Part shown: positions 11,906 through 22,700 of the stretch, in pieces
How the letters are laid out: each line of letters opens with the position of its first letter
How positions within the stretch are numbered: position 1 is the stretch's first letter
Assembly (NCBI RefSeq): GCF_050947875.1
Contig: NC_134569.1
Coordinates: forward strand, 20,621,631-20,685,630
Source of the DNA: Dermacentor variabilis
Taxonomy: Eukaryota; Arthropoda; Arachnida; Ixodida; Ixodidae
Length of the DNA stretch: 64,000 bases
Reading direction: 5' to 3'
Position numbers and translations under genes: made by a program
Notes under the pieces: generated by a model
Databases searched by the model: none
The model's input: only the letters and a program-made list of their open reading frames with translations
Told to the model about the DNA's origin: nothing

Positions 11906-12228
11906 TTCGGCTCATTAAGGCGGACTTACTCGTTCGTAAAGTAAATATATAAAAAGAGATAAAACCGCTCGCACATGAAGATACGTGAAACGGAAATAAT
12001 ATACATTCGTTTCTCATCGCTTACGCATCTGCCTTGTACTGTTGTGACAGCACACTGTGTGTGCAGTCACAACGTCACCACACTGTGTGACGTAGGATTG
12101 GACGGTGACACTGCGTAACACTAGGAACGCCTTCGCAGACTGCATGACAGTGCCCACAGAAACAGTTCTGTATCGCGTGTAAGTGTGTGTATGGGCTTTT
12201 CTTTTTCCATTTATATTTCTCTCTGTCA
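11906..12228. other. Unassigned sequence
   Basis: Contains several imperfect short palindromes built on CACACTGTGTG and CACTGTGTGACG around 12050-12090. No gene is recognised. Confidence 0.4.
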
Positions 12229-13882
12229 CTTCATCATCATCATCAGCCTGGTTACGCCCACTGCAGGGCAAAGGCCTCTCCCATATTTCTCCAACAACTC
12301 CGGTCATGTACTAATTGTGGCCATGCCGTCCCTGCAAACTTCTTAATCTCATCCGCCCACCTAACTTTCTGCCGCCCCCTGCTACGCTTCCCTTCCCTTG
12401 GGATCCAGTCCGTAACCCTTAATGACCATCGGTTATCTTCCCTCCTCATTACATGTCCTGCCCATGCCCATTTCTTTTTCTTGATTTCAACTAAGATGTC
12501 ATTAACTCGCGTTTGTTCCCTCACCCAATCTGCTCTTTTCTTATCCCTTAACGTTACACCTATCATTCTTCTTTCCATAGCTCGTTGTGTCGTCCTCAAT
12601 TTGAGTAGAACCCTTTTCGTAAGCCTCCAGGTTTCTGCCCCGTAGGTGAGTACTGGTAAGACACAGCTATTATATACTTTTCTCTTGAGGGATAACGGCA
12701 ACCTGCTGTTCATGATTTGGGAATGCCTGCCAAACGCACTCCAGCCCATTCTTATTCTTCTGATTATTTCCGTCTCATGATCCGGATCCGCCGTCACTAC
12801 CTGCCCTAAGTAGATGTATTCCCTTACGACTTCCAGTGCCTCGCTGCCTATTGTAAATTGCTGTTCTCTCCCGAGACTGTTAAGCATTACTTTAGTTTTC
12901 TGCATATTAATTTTTAGACCCACTCTTCTGCTTTGCCTCTCCAGGTCAGTGAGCATGCATTGCAATTCGTCCCCTGAGTTACTAAGCAAGGCAATATCAT
13001 CAGCGAATCGCAAGTTACTAAGGTATTCTCCATTAACTTTTATCCCCAATTCTTCCCAATCCAGGTCTCTGAATACCTCCTGTAAACACGCTGTGAATAG
13101 CATTGGAGATATCGTATCTCCCTGCCTGACGCCTTTCTTTATTGGGATTTTGTTGCTTGCTTTATGGAGGACTACGGTGGCTGTGGAGCCGCTATAGATA
13201 TCTTCCAGTATTTTTACATATGGCTCATCTACACCCTGATTCCGTAATGCCTCCATGACTGCTGAGGTTTCGACTGAATCAAACGCTTTCTCGTAATCAA
13301 TGAAAGCTATATATAACGGTTGCTTATATTCTGCACATTTCTCTATCACTTGATTGATAGTGTGAATATTGTCTATTGTTGAGTAGCCTTTACGGAATCC
13401 TGCCTGGTCCTTTGGTTGACAGAAGTCTAAGGTGTTCCTGATTCTATTTGCAATTACCTTAGTAAATACTTTGTAGGCAACAGACAGTAAGCTGATCGGT
13501 CTATAATTTTTCAAGTCTTTGGCGTCCCCTTTCTTATGGATTAGGATTATCTTAGCGTTCTTCCAAGATTCCGGTACGCTCGAGGTCATGAGGCATTGCG
13601 TATACAAGGTGGCCAGTTTCTCTAGAACAATCTGTCCACCATCCTTCAACAAATCTGCTGTTACCTGATCCTCCCCAGCTGCCTTCCCCCTTTGCATATC
13701 TCCTAAGGCTTTCTTTACTTCTTCCAGCGTTACCTTCGGGATTTCGAATTCCTCTAGACTATTTTCTCTTCCATTATCGTCGTGGGTGCCACTGGTACTG
13801 TATAAATCTCTATAGAACTCCTCAGCCACTTGAACTATCTCATCCATATTAGTAATGATATTGCCGGCTTTGTCTCTTAACG
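12229..13882 (-). mobile_element. RTE-clade LINE, 5'-truncated
   Basis: A non-LTR retrotransposon of the RTE type. The reverse-transcriptase ORF stops only about 5 bases before the terminal simple repeat (TGA)n at 12229-12246. Such a very short 3' UTR ending in a microsatellite is characteristic of RTE elements. The 5' end is cut near 13882, where the sequence changes abruptly to another LINE's tail in opposite orientation, so the endonuclease half is missing. RTE 3' fragments of the same or a related family recur at 46743-46900 and 52406-52556. Confidence 0.88.
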
Positions 13883-14018
13883 CATCCCTTTGCCCTTCCC
13901 CCGGTACAAGGTACCCAACCGGAGCTAGGTAATCTCTGGTTAACCTCCCTGCCTTTCTTTGCCCCCTCTCCCCTCTCTCTCTCTCTCTCTCTTGTACTGT
14001 CGCGAGCTGAAAGAGCAT
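12252..14018 (-). CDS. Reverse transcriptase of an RTE-type LINE (long open frame)
   Basis: A frame of 588 codons. Residues about 46-588 are RTE polyprotein; the first ~45 come from a neighbouring LINE tail and CT repeat and are not part of the protein family. RT motifs are in order: NYRPISLLS near 171, FIDYEKAFDSV with motif A Asp at 241, GVRQGDTISP near 296-305, and FADD at 338-341 (motif C). GLKINMQKTK follows (motif D), then YIYLGQ (motif E). A conserved C-terminal part contains WAGHVMRREDNRW. The catalytic Asp residues are present and there is no internal stop. The apurinic endonuclease domain that should precede the RT is absent through 5' truncation, so it cannot mobilise itself. The annotated ATG lies outside the element and is not a native start. 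Confidence 0.85.
   Translation of the reverse strand: MLFQLATVQERERERGERGQRKAGRLTRDYLAPVGYLVPGEGQRDALRDKAGNIITNMDEIVQVAEEFYRDLYSTSGTHDDNGRENSLEEFEIPKVTLEEVKKALGDMQRGKAAGEDQVTADLLKDGGQIVLEKLATLYTQCLMTSSVPESWKNAKIILIHKKGDAKDLKNYRPISLLSVAYKVFTKVIANRIRNTLDFCQPKDQAGFRKGYSTIDNIHTINQVIEKCAEYKQPLYIAFIDYEKAFDSVETSAVMEALRNQGVDEPYVKILEDIYSGSTATVVLHKASNKIPIKKGVRQGDTISPMLFTACLQEVFRDLDWEELGIKVNGEYLSNLRFADDIALLSNSGDELQCMLTDLERQSRRVGLKINMQKTKVMLNSLGREQQFTIGSEALEVVREYIYLGQVVTADPDHETEIIRRIRMGWSAFGRHSQIMNSRLPLSLKRKVYNSCVLPVLTYGAETWRLTKRVLLKLRTTQRAMERRMIGVTLRDKKRADWVREQTRVNDILVEIKKKKWAWAGHVMRREDNRWSLRVTDWIPREGKRSRGRQKVRWADEIKKFAGTAWPQLVHDRSCWRNMGEAFALQWA
13884..13995 (+). repeat. LINE 3'-UTR tail ending in (CT)n
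   Basis: On the plus strand: CTTCCCCCGGTACAAGGTAC, then CAACCGG, then GGTTAACCTCCCTGCC, then a (TC)n run. The same order (gene-proximal CCCC-GTAGGGTAGC, then TTAACCTCCCT-CC, then CT repeats) occurs at 46990-47085, 52571-52665 and 52757-52869, and on the minus strand at 18227-18300 and 27697-27790. At the 18.2-kb copy this tail directly follows a LINE coding end, which identifies it as a LINE 3' UTR. Confidence 0.72.
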
Positions 14019-14082
14019 ACGGCATAGGCCGCGGAGGCTCAGCCTATGTGGTTCACCTCTCTCTCTTCTCTCTCACTCCCCT

Positions 14083-14141
14083 ATTAACTAATTAATTAAC
14101 TAATTAAATAATTAATTAAATAGTTAATTAATTAATTTCTT
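14083..14141. repeat. AT-rich TTAATTAA-type simple repeat
   Basis: Repeated (T)TAATTAA and (A)AATTAATT units form a self-complementary, pure A/T stretch interrupted by single C residues. Confidence 0.85.
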
Positions 14142-14772
14142 TGCGACAGATTAAGAAGCACTACAGGGTCGGATACCTTCTATGGCGCAATAGCCGATGG
14201 ACAGCACTGAGACGATTCACAAAATGTAATTGCCAACAAAGAGCATTGCGTAGTACCAGTATTCCCAAAGAGCGGAGTAAAAATGAAGAGAGCAGTTTGC
14301 TGACGGCGGTTCGAAGCCACTTAATGACGGTGCTTCTCATAGATCTGGCATCGTCTTCTGGATATAGATAATTCCTCAGCGATACCTTCCCTTCTTTGAG
14401 TGACGTGGAGTGTGGCACGGTGCCTCTTTGGATACACGGGTACTGTGGCCGCTGGCTAAGCAATAAGCATTCCTATAGATGAAATTCCCGAAAGTGATTA
14501 ATCCAGCATACGATACTTGGTGCAGCGTTTTTCTTGGTAAAAAATTGGCATTCAGACAAAGAAAATTCCACTGCTGCAGCAGCTAACTCGATGTTGCTTC
14601 CTTGCTCCACATTGGAGGCCACATCAGAGAAAACACAGAAAAACAGACGAACGACAAATAGTGGCCCAGCCTACGCGAACTCACGACACAAAGCAGCGCT
14701 TAGCATGTGAATGCGTCACCTCCAATTCTAACAAAATGATCTCGGTTAGCCGCGTTTGGCATTCTTTCACGC

Positions 14773-14774
<2 letters not shown>
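14142..14774. other. Unassigned sequence
   Basis: No recognised feature. Confidence 0.4.

Positions 14775-14863
<89 letters not shown>
14775..14863. repeat. (TA)n microsatellite
   Basis: About 44 uninterrupted TA units. They are self-complementary and a likely site of cruciform formation and length polymorphism. The poly-YI frame across it is an artefact. Confidence 0.98.
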
Positions 14864-14865
<2 letters not shown>

Positions 14866-16763
14866 AGGTGTGAACAACTATCAGTCGTTTCAAAGCACTA
14901 TAGAAAAACAGAATTGAACACGCCATCATGTCGCGCTACTAACATGCGACCTGAGGCTAACCTGATGTCGTTCATCATAACTCATGACGATACGAAAGCA
15001 CACCATGCGCAGTCCCAAGGGAGGAGCGATAGAATGCGCACCATAACTAACAAAACAGCTTGTAGTGGCTCTCTAAGAGCGACTTCTGCAGAAGGCGAAA
15101 ATAGCAAGAACGGACACGGCGAGCAGATCCAAGAGGCACCATTCAGGGCGCTTACAACCAGTAGCACAGTGTAGCGAGCCGCCGAACAAAACCACTGTAC
15201 AAGCCACAATCACAAGATAATAAAACTAATAAAACAAATAAGGCATGCTGAAAGAGCAGGTCGGACGTTTCGTATCGCCGTGTATCTCTAACCGATAGAG
15301 GCATGTTACTGCGCTCTTGAAAAGATACTGCAGCGCGATGTCGTCGTGGATTTACCTGTCGGCCCTATTAGCGTGCCCTCCAAGTCTATCTGATAAATTG
15401 CTGGTCATTTGCATAATGAACAATGGGCTTAATTGCACAATCCGCGCTGAGTGCGCGCACAACAAGGTTAAGAAGGAATGGCACGCACAGCGTGTTCAGA
15501 AGAGAGAGAAAAAAAAGAAGCAGCGGCCAGTGATGTGGGCCGCAAACACACTACTGCGAATTAGGAAAGCGGGAGCAATCAAGGTAAATGCGACGGAGGA
15601 GGGGTGGCATTTAATCGGCCGGTGGTAAATCGAGCCCAGCGAGAACAATCGGTGCGGGGTGTACGCATACCGGCTTGGCGGACACCACGCACGCAGGGCG
15701 TCCGCTGCCGCGCCGCTCAGATGACGCAAGGCGGGCGCGCGACGATTAGAATAATTAAGTACCGAGTCGCAATGAGGCAGCAAATCAGATGAGAGGGAAA
15801 AAGAAAGCGGGGGAAAGAAGAAAAGAACAGCGCGACGGCGTTCCTTTCCCACAGCCATTCCCGGTGGGTGGTCTGCCGCGCACCAATGCCAGAAGACCTT
15901 CTTATAAGCCGCTCCGGTTTGTGTAGACACCGTATAGAATTCGACTTATTGTAAGATAGTGTCGCTGAGAGGAATCGGCGTGGCCGAGCTCATGAGCACG
16001 TGCCATTAATACCCTGACTTCTCAGTCGACCTTGTCAAGAACGATTATATTTCAGAATTGGCACCTACAATGGGCCCTTCGTTTCACGAACGCTTCGCTG
16101 CCCACTATAACTGCGCTCGAGGCTGCCACTAACGGTCTTTTGTGTTTCAAGTTGTTCGTGCGTGATTAATTACAATCGACAAGTGCCGCTCCCTAAGAGT
16201 TCGAGATCGCTCACACTGTTCATTTCATAAGGAACTAATTCATACGCACAAGTCCTCTCCGATTTATTGTTACTATGAATTGGGGACAAGTAGGGGGGGG
16301 GGGTGCCTACACTCTTAAAGAACATAACTTGCCCCCCAACGATAATCGCCATCTCTCTTGCCCGCATTTCCTTTCTTTAACGCTGCGAGCCCGGTGCTTC
16401 CAAGTCACGAACGGCCTGCGCGTTATCGGCGTGACACAGCATTCTCGACAACTTTTCAAGAAAAGAAACGCAAGCAAGGCAGATGACGTTACTGTTGCGG
16501 GACAAGCCCCACAGGGTGTAAAATGTTTTAAGAATGTAGAGGAACCATATGTGACAGCCCGTGACAGCGTGTACGCTTGAATTTATTATCGGACACATCC
16601 GCAAATATTGCGCTCTACTCTTCTGACAGCCATATGCGAGAGAGACAAGAGCACTCCTAATTCTATACAGCATCCGATTTCAGAGATAAAGAAAAGAAAA
16701 AAGGAATACTGCAGTTGACGACGTGGGCGACATAACAATACTCTAAAAAAATTTAAAAAGTAA
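14864..16763. other. Unassigned sequence
   Basis: No gene or repeat family is recognised. A CpG-richer part at about 15600-15860 and a run of 9 G near 16293 are the only compositional features. Confidence 0.4.
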
Positions 16764-16995
16764 GACTAAATTATGAGGTTTTACGCGCCAGAACTACGAT
16801 GTGATTATGAGGCACGCTATAGGGGACTTCGATCATCTGGGGTTTGATTATGGTGGCCCGAAATCTAAGTACATGAGCGCCTTTTGCATTTGGACACGAT
16901 TCAAATGCAGTCCCCGCGGCCGGGATTGCATGAACTGGCGATCTCGAGCTCAGCAGCCCAATGTAATAGCCATTAAGTATACCGAGGCGGGATTC
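16764..16995 (-). repeat. Ruka-like SINE, copy 2 (diverged)
   Basis: Same order of segments as the 3018-3256 copy: GAGGTTTTACGCGCCAGAAC, ATTATGAGGCACGC, AAATCTAAGTACA, CGCGGCCGGGATTGCA, ending in GCCATTAAGTATACCGAGGCGGG. More diverged than copy 1; the B-box region has several substitutions. Confidence 0.7.
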
Positions 16996-18226
16996 TCTTC
17001 GATGAAAACAATCACTTGTGTGTAGTTGCCGATCCACCATAAATCAACATCTACTACGCCACGTCAGCTCAACCTGACTGACCCCAAAGCACCATGCATG
17101 CACGCTAGACATTTACAATCACGAAATAAATATATATAATGAAATTACGCTCATAGTCTCCCGTGGGAGTTATCTAAACGATGTGTAAATATTTGCTACT
17201 AATCACCTGCTGCTTCGTCGTCGTATGCTGCTGTGTTTGGTATATATAATTGCGAGAAACTCCACGAAAGATTCGTGAAACGGAGAAGCGCGTTTGCAAC
17301 ACCGAAATGTTAACTGAGACGACGAAGAAAAGGCGAGTAGTAGCACATGTTCACTCACGTTATAGATAACTCCCAGAGGATGTGGACGGGGCATGAAACG
17401 ACGAAATAGATTTTGTAAGTGAAGCAAATATATACAGCATTTATTACGCACACTGTCTCTTGCTTGGTTATTCTCGCCTATTTATCTTCAAAATGGATGA
17501 TGGCGCGTTTGGATGATGCCCCTGCTTCGTGGAAGATGAGCACTGGCCAATGCGTGCTGTAGTACGCGACGTAATTGAACAGTGTCACGTTTGGTAGACC
17601 TCGTACGTAAACGTGGTCGATGACGCTGCCTCCTCTCGATGCGAACCATTATCAGTCGTGATCAACCGTACTCCGGCGGCGGCTGCCTATGGCGCGGCCG
17701 TGCGAGCCCTGCCTTGAAAACGATCTGCGACGGGGACACAGTGCGCATAGTGCTGATAGCTTCGTGTGCGCTTTCTTCTTGCCGCTTAGTTCGTGTTGAA
17801 GCAAGAGACAGCACAAAGGTCAATTCGCTCGCTGCTGCGGACCCTACCTTGAAAGCGATCGTCTTACGTGACGGACGGACGGGTTTCTTCGTTGGGTATG
17901 CGTAGAAATGCTTACGCACTGAAGATATTTTTCACAAGTAGGAGAGAAATTAGGAACTGGCTCGTCACTTGGTTGAGCCCTCACCCAGATGCGCAAAATA
18001 CATTTTTAAATCGCAGGACGGATGCGTTGGTTCCGAAGTGTTTCGTATATTTTCTAATGGCTGTTGTCTTCTATCAGCTATTCCGAACGATAATACCTGC
18101 AAGTTACACTATTAAGAAAAGTTGTAGTAATTGGTAGTTACTACTTACAGGGCTAAACCATTTGCTACCTTAGTACAACTGCAGTTGGTAATGATAGAAC
18201 TAGCAACGTTACCAAGTAAACAAGAG
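16996..18226. other. Unassigned sequence
   Basis: No gene recognised. A short palindrome GTAGTAATTGGTAGTTACTA(C) lies near 18122-18142. Confidence 0.4.
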
Positions 18227-18640
18227 ACAGAGAGAGAAATAGAAGAAAGGTAGGGAGGTTAACTAGCCGCGCGTCCGGTATGCTACCCTGCATCGGGGGA
18301 AGGGGGTAGAGGAATGAAAAGAGAGAGGGGGAGAGGACATACAGAGATCACAGTTTGGCGCACTTTTAAAGGTTCGCACCGAGTCTACACACAGTCGCCA
18401 AGACCTGTCGACTTGAGGTAGTGCAACAGCGCTTTCGCGGCTTTCTGTGCCATCGACGCGTATGGCCATGGTCCAAAGATCATTTCCGAAAACGCTCTAG
18501 AGTCCAGCCGGTCCAACACTATCCGGAGAGCTGCGCGCTCGACGTCGTATTGGAGACAGGGACATCAAATGTGTTCGATTGTTTCTATAGTTCCACAAGA
18601 GTCGCACATGGGGGTATCCCCCATTCCTATGCGGAATGAG
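18227..18640 (-). pseudogene. LINE C-terminal end plus 3' UTR
   Basis: On the minus strand the translation runs YSFRIGMGDTPMCDSCGTIE, then TIEHI, a stop, then CPCLQYDVERAALR, and ends at ST-GLGDCV-stop near 18380. The C-x2-C ... H ... C pattern with EHI and CP-Y--ER is the zinc-finger-like C-terminus of I/Jockey/R1-type LINE proteins. The 3' UTR follows: CCCCTTCCCCCGATGCAGGG, then TAGTTAACCTCCCTACC, then a CT-rich end at 18227. One in-frame stop shows decay. This copy links the widely dispersed CT-ending tail repeat of the window to a LINE. Confidence 0.7.
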
Positions 18641-18827
18641 TAAATAAGGTAGTCACTGTTACTAATGGGTCTCAGTTACCAATTCCGAATTGAGTTAGCA
18701 TCACCGAATTAAATGTTTCTATTCTATAACACATATATCGGATGGTGCGTAATTGTATCAGGTGATGCGTAACTGCGTTCGGAATTGGTAGCTGAGACCA
18801 TTATTAACGGTGACTACCTTATTTACT
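18639..18827. mobile_element. Short element with ~50-bp terminal inverted repeats (MITE-like)
   Basis: AGTAAATAAGGTAGTCAC at 18639 onward, through CAGTTACCAATTCCGAA (to about 18689), is matched by its reverse complement at about 18778-18827 (TTCGGAATTGGTAGCTGAGA through CTACCTTATTTACT). There are a few mismatches and one 1-bp gap. The 90-bp interior holds a second, shorter inverted pair (GCATCACC / GGTGATGC type). Total length is 189 bp. No ORF. The left terminus abuts the LINE end at 18640, so the exact border is uncertain. Confidence 0.7.
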
Positions 18828-19084
18828 TAGTAATATTACAAATTCTATTGTTAAATACTGCAGTCATACTATACGGTATAAAATGTATAAAATGATGTGA
18901 CCCCCTAGGTAGTAGCTGCTGCGACCTTCTTTTTTTTTTTAAGAGTGTACCTGTTAATATTCCAGTATAATCTCCTTCATAGGCAGACTTCCAAGCAAGC
19001 AAACGCTTAGAAAGGTGGCCACCGTCGGGCTCAGAGAAAAAAAAACCAAGGCAGGGGCATCCAGGTAAAAGTCGTCAAAATTCA

Positions 19085-19440
19085 TGAAAGTGCGCGAACG
19101 CACCGCTGCGGCGCCAAAGCACCGCGGGAGGGCTGCGCCGGTGGACGTCGTCTCGCCGCAGGTTGCGAGCTCTCGCAGCGCGCGCACACACGCGAGGCGC
19201 ATAAAGTAATGGCGGTCACGTTTGCGGCTTGCGCAACAGGCGACGGCGTCCATTCACGAGAACGCGCTGTACACCGATGCGGGCTGTGCCTGGGAGACAC
19301 GGCGAGAGGACAGCAGCGGCTCCTGCAACTTGTGCCTCGAGACCCGTGCATGCCGTGGCTTTCGCTGCTGCCTCGGGCATTCGTGACGCAAGCATCGAAC
19401 GCGGCGCGTGAAACGATGGCGGTGAGAACGACGAAGACGT
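19085..19440. other. GC/CpG-rich block
   Basis: CG-dense with long frames on both strands (213 codons minus, 118 plus). The sequences are low-complexity, R/A/S-rich, and share no recognised domain. A run of C at 19440-19450 follows. Treated as non-coding or promoter-like. Confidence 0.4.
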
Positions 19441-19465
19441 CCCCCCCCCCCCCGCCGCCCGTTAT

Positions 19466-19674
19466 TATTAACGCGATAGCGTTAAGGAGCTCGTGTCGCA
19501 GAAAAGCCGGTGTCGTCGGCGTCGGTGTCGGCGTCGGCGTCCGCGGCGTTGGCCGTGAGCGATAAATCACGGCAGGCACTTCATAAATAAAAAGCAACTT
19601 CCAAGATGGGCTGGGTGGGAATCGAACCAGGGTCTCCGGAGTGTGAGACGGAGACGTTACCACTGAGCCACGAG
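19466..19674 (-). repeat. SINE-like composite element, part 1 (with Pol III boxes)
   Basis: On the minus strand a tRNA-like unit spans about 19674 down to 19610. It has A box TGGCTCAGTGG and a consensus-perfect B box GGTTCGATTCC. Beyond it lies a body with GTCGGCGTC-type repeats, ending at about 19466 in AACGCTATCGCGTTAA. The element is interrupted at 19674 by the 4.94-kb LINE and resumes at 24616. I recall the joined unit as common in tick genomes. A Pol III-transcribed SINE or pseudo-tRNA is more likely than a true tRNA gene, because the arms are imperfect and it sits inside a longer repeat. Confidence 0.65.
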
Positions 19675-19676
19675 TT
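19660..19676. repeat. Target-site duplication, LINE 3' side
   Basis: CCACTGAGCCACGAGTT, identical to 24616-24632. It lies next to the LINE A-tail and includes the A box of the host SINE-like unit on the minus strand. Confidence 0.85.
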
Positions 19677-19688
19677 TTTTTTTTTTTC

Positions 19689-19694
19689 TTTATT
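19689..19694 (-). promoter_or_regulatory. Polyadenylation signal of the LINE
   Basis: AATAAA on the minus strand, immediately upstream of the 13-base A-tail that ends the element. Confidence 0.8.
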
Positions 19695-19785
19695 ACTGAC
19701 GTGGCAACAAGGCTACAAAACAAGACATTTTATCAATACACAACGGTCACGACAAAAACTCTGCCACTGGTTGGCAGTCACAGGG

Positions 19786-22700
19786 CTAAAAACGCTTGAA
19801 ATTTGCTAGCTCAGTCATCACACTGAGCCATGTTGGTTTTTCTTTTTGCAAATTATACATTTCCTTAATATGACAAATGCTTTCAATGAAGTATTCTCTA
19901 ACAGGCCGGGCATTTACTTCAGCATGTCTCACAGCCATTCTAGTTTTCCATAAACTATGTAAGGACACCAGCATGAACATGTCATAGGGTACATTGTCTT
20001 CATTTAGAGTAGGCAAGAAACGAATCCCATATGGAGTAATCGGCAAGTCCTTCTTTAGTGTTCTCTGTAAGATGTCCCAATGGAACACAGCATCCCAGCA
20101 GTCAAGAAAAATGTGTTCTACTGTTTCGGGTTTTTGGCATAGTAAACAGTTGACGCTCCAAGGCACGGAAAGGCCTTTTTCATCTAGCCATGGTTTCACA
20201 GGTAAAGTATTGGTGTGAAGCTGGAAAAAGAAGGACTTTACCGACGGGCGTACTGGCATTCGTTTTACTCTTTTTAGTACGTCCTTTTCAGGTCCAATGC
20301 AGAACATCGAGCGATACAATGGCACCGGCAACATTGTGTCTACCAGGTCCTTATATAAGCGCTTTCGTGGTACCCTACTTAAGTATTCCATGGAAAACCG
20401 AACCTTTAACAGCTGAAAAGCCAAGACTACCTCTTTTAAGAAACCACGCGCTCTGCCTTGACTGCACCGATGTGACGATACAATAAACTCAGGTATAGCT
20501 TTGCTCAGCCTTGTTTGAAACATAGTTAATAAAAATGGGTCATTTTGGTCCCGTAAGAAAACAAACCTCGACACAATCTGCTTGATGAACAAATGTGCCA
20601 GACCTAATCCTCCATTTTTAACCGAACGAAAGAGATTAGTGCGACTCGTGCGCTCCCAGCTTGAACCCCATACAAACACTGCGAGTACTCTGTGTAAACG
20701 TTGTATGTTAGCCCTTGACATGCACAACACTTGGAGCACGTAAGAAATTTTAGCGACGGCAAACAGGTTGCACACTGTCGCACGAGCAAACATAGAGAAA
20801 TTGCGGCCTCCCCATTTAAGTGTACCTTCACGAACCCTTTCAGTTTCGGCATTCCAGTAATCAACGGCGTCACGGTAGTGCTCAAGCGGCACCCCTAGGT
20901 ATTTTGCCGGCGTGACTGACCAGCGGATATTTGCAAACGTACTCGGATGGTCTTCCCAGTTGCCGATCCATACCCCTAGAGATTTATCAAAGTTTATAGC
21001 ACTGCCTGTCATTCTGCAGTATGATAAAGCCTCTGCGACCGCGATTTCGATGCTTTCTTTATCCCGACAAAACAACGCGATGTCATCCGCGTATGCCAGC
21101 ACTTTCACTTCCGCGGACTGCACTTTGAAACCCGATATTCTATTGTCATTCTTGATTTTCCTACAAAGCGGCTCTAGGTAAATCGCGAATAAAAGAGGCG
21201 ACAAACCACACCCCTGGCGCACAGATGACCGGACGCCAAAGGTTTTGGTAACCTCCTTGTTTATAATGAGGCTGGCGGTACAGTCTTGATAGCACATCTT
21301 TACCCCATCTAAGATCAAATCCCCTACCTTTATGTGTTCTAGAATACTGAAAAGAATTTTATGGGCCACACGGTCGAAAGCCTTTTGCATATCTAACTGT
21401 AACATGGCACAGTGTTCACCTAGGTCGTTACAGTATTCTAAAATACTTCTGGCAATATGAATGTTTGTGTTGACAGACCTTCCTTTAATGCTGCATGTTT
21501 GATGCGACCCTACTATTCTGGTCACCACACCCTGTAATCGCTTTCCGAGCACTCTTGTAAATATCTTATAGTCTACATTCATTAGTGATATCGGCCGGTA
21601 AGCATCGACAGCTAACAATTTTTCTGGGTCCTCGGATTTAGGTATCAGAACTACGTGCGATGTCCGAAAAGAAGGAGGAACCTGTTTTTGCTCATAGGCC
21701 TCCTTAAACAACCGTAACAGGATCTCACTGACATCTCTTTTGAAGGCTTTATAAAAGGCCGCTCCGAGTCCATCGGGTCCCGGAGACTTGCCTACAACTA
21801 AATCATCTATGGCTCCTTCCACTTCGGTGATGCTCAGAGGCCACTCCAGACGCTTTTGAATGTCTTCCTCTAATTGCGGCATGTTTGACAAAAAGTCCGT
21901 CTTGAATTCTTCTGTGACGTCTTTAACAGTCCCGAATAATTTGCTATAATGATCAAGAAATGCCTCTTCAATTTTTTGAGGTTGGTTCGTGATCTCGTTC
22001 TCGTATTGAATCATTCTGATTTCATTTCGCCTCGCGTATGCCTTTTCGTCAGATAAGGCTCGTTTAGAAGGTGTCTCACCTAGCCAAACCCTTTCAGCTC
22101 GTGCCCTTATAACTGCTCCTTTGAACTTCTCTTCTTCGATAAGCTCAAGCTGGCTTTTCAGTTGTCTTATTTCTTTTGTTCGGCTCCCAGGTCTCTCGCT
22201 TTCCACGGTGTACAAAAAATCAAGCTCACGTTGCATTTCATTTTCTTTTTTCCTTTTAATAAATTTCTCTTTAGTGGCTTCTTCTATAGCACTCATCTTG
22301 ACTCCTTGTTTAAAGTTCTCCCATAATTCTAGCACGTTGCCATCTTCGGCTTCGATCAAATTATCTAACTTTTGCTTCACGCTTTCACAAAAGGATTCGT
22401 TCATTAACAGCCCATCGTTGAACTTCCACAACTTCCAGTTAAACTTCGATTTTCTTTCTTTGGTACCTACACTAAAAGTTACAAGGCTGTGATCGCTGAA
22501 TGAGACGTGTTTCACACTATAGCTGCCACACATCGGAACAAGCTCCAGTGCGACATACCCTCTATCTAGCCTTGCGTGACTTTGCCCTTGAAAATGTGTG
22601 AATGCAGGCGTGCCGGTAGAACACAGGAAATTACCGACGTCATCAAGATTAGATTCTTGCACTAGTGTGTTTAAAAGTAAAGCACTTTTGTCATGCACTG

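Noticed and set aside
19610..19674. Functional tRNA gene
   Set aside because: A and B boxes fit, but the acceptor and anticodon arms are imperfect and the unit is part of a longer repeat that resumes at 24616.
19082..19723. 213-codon minus-strand frame
   Set aside because: It runs through CpG-rich DNA, a C-run and a SINE tRNA head; composition artefact.
22121..22492. 123-codon plus frame inside the LINE
   Set aside because: Antisense shadow of ORF2 in its Lys/Glu-rich linker.
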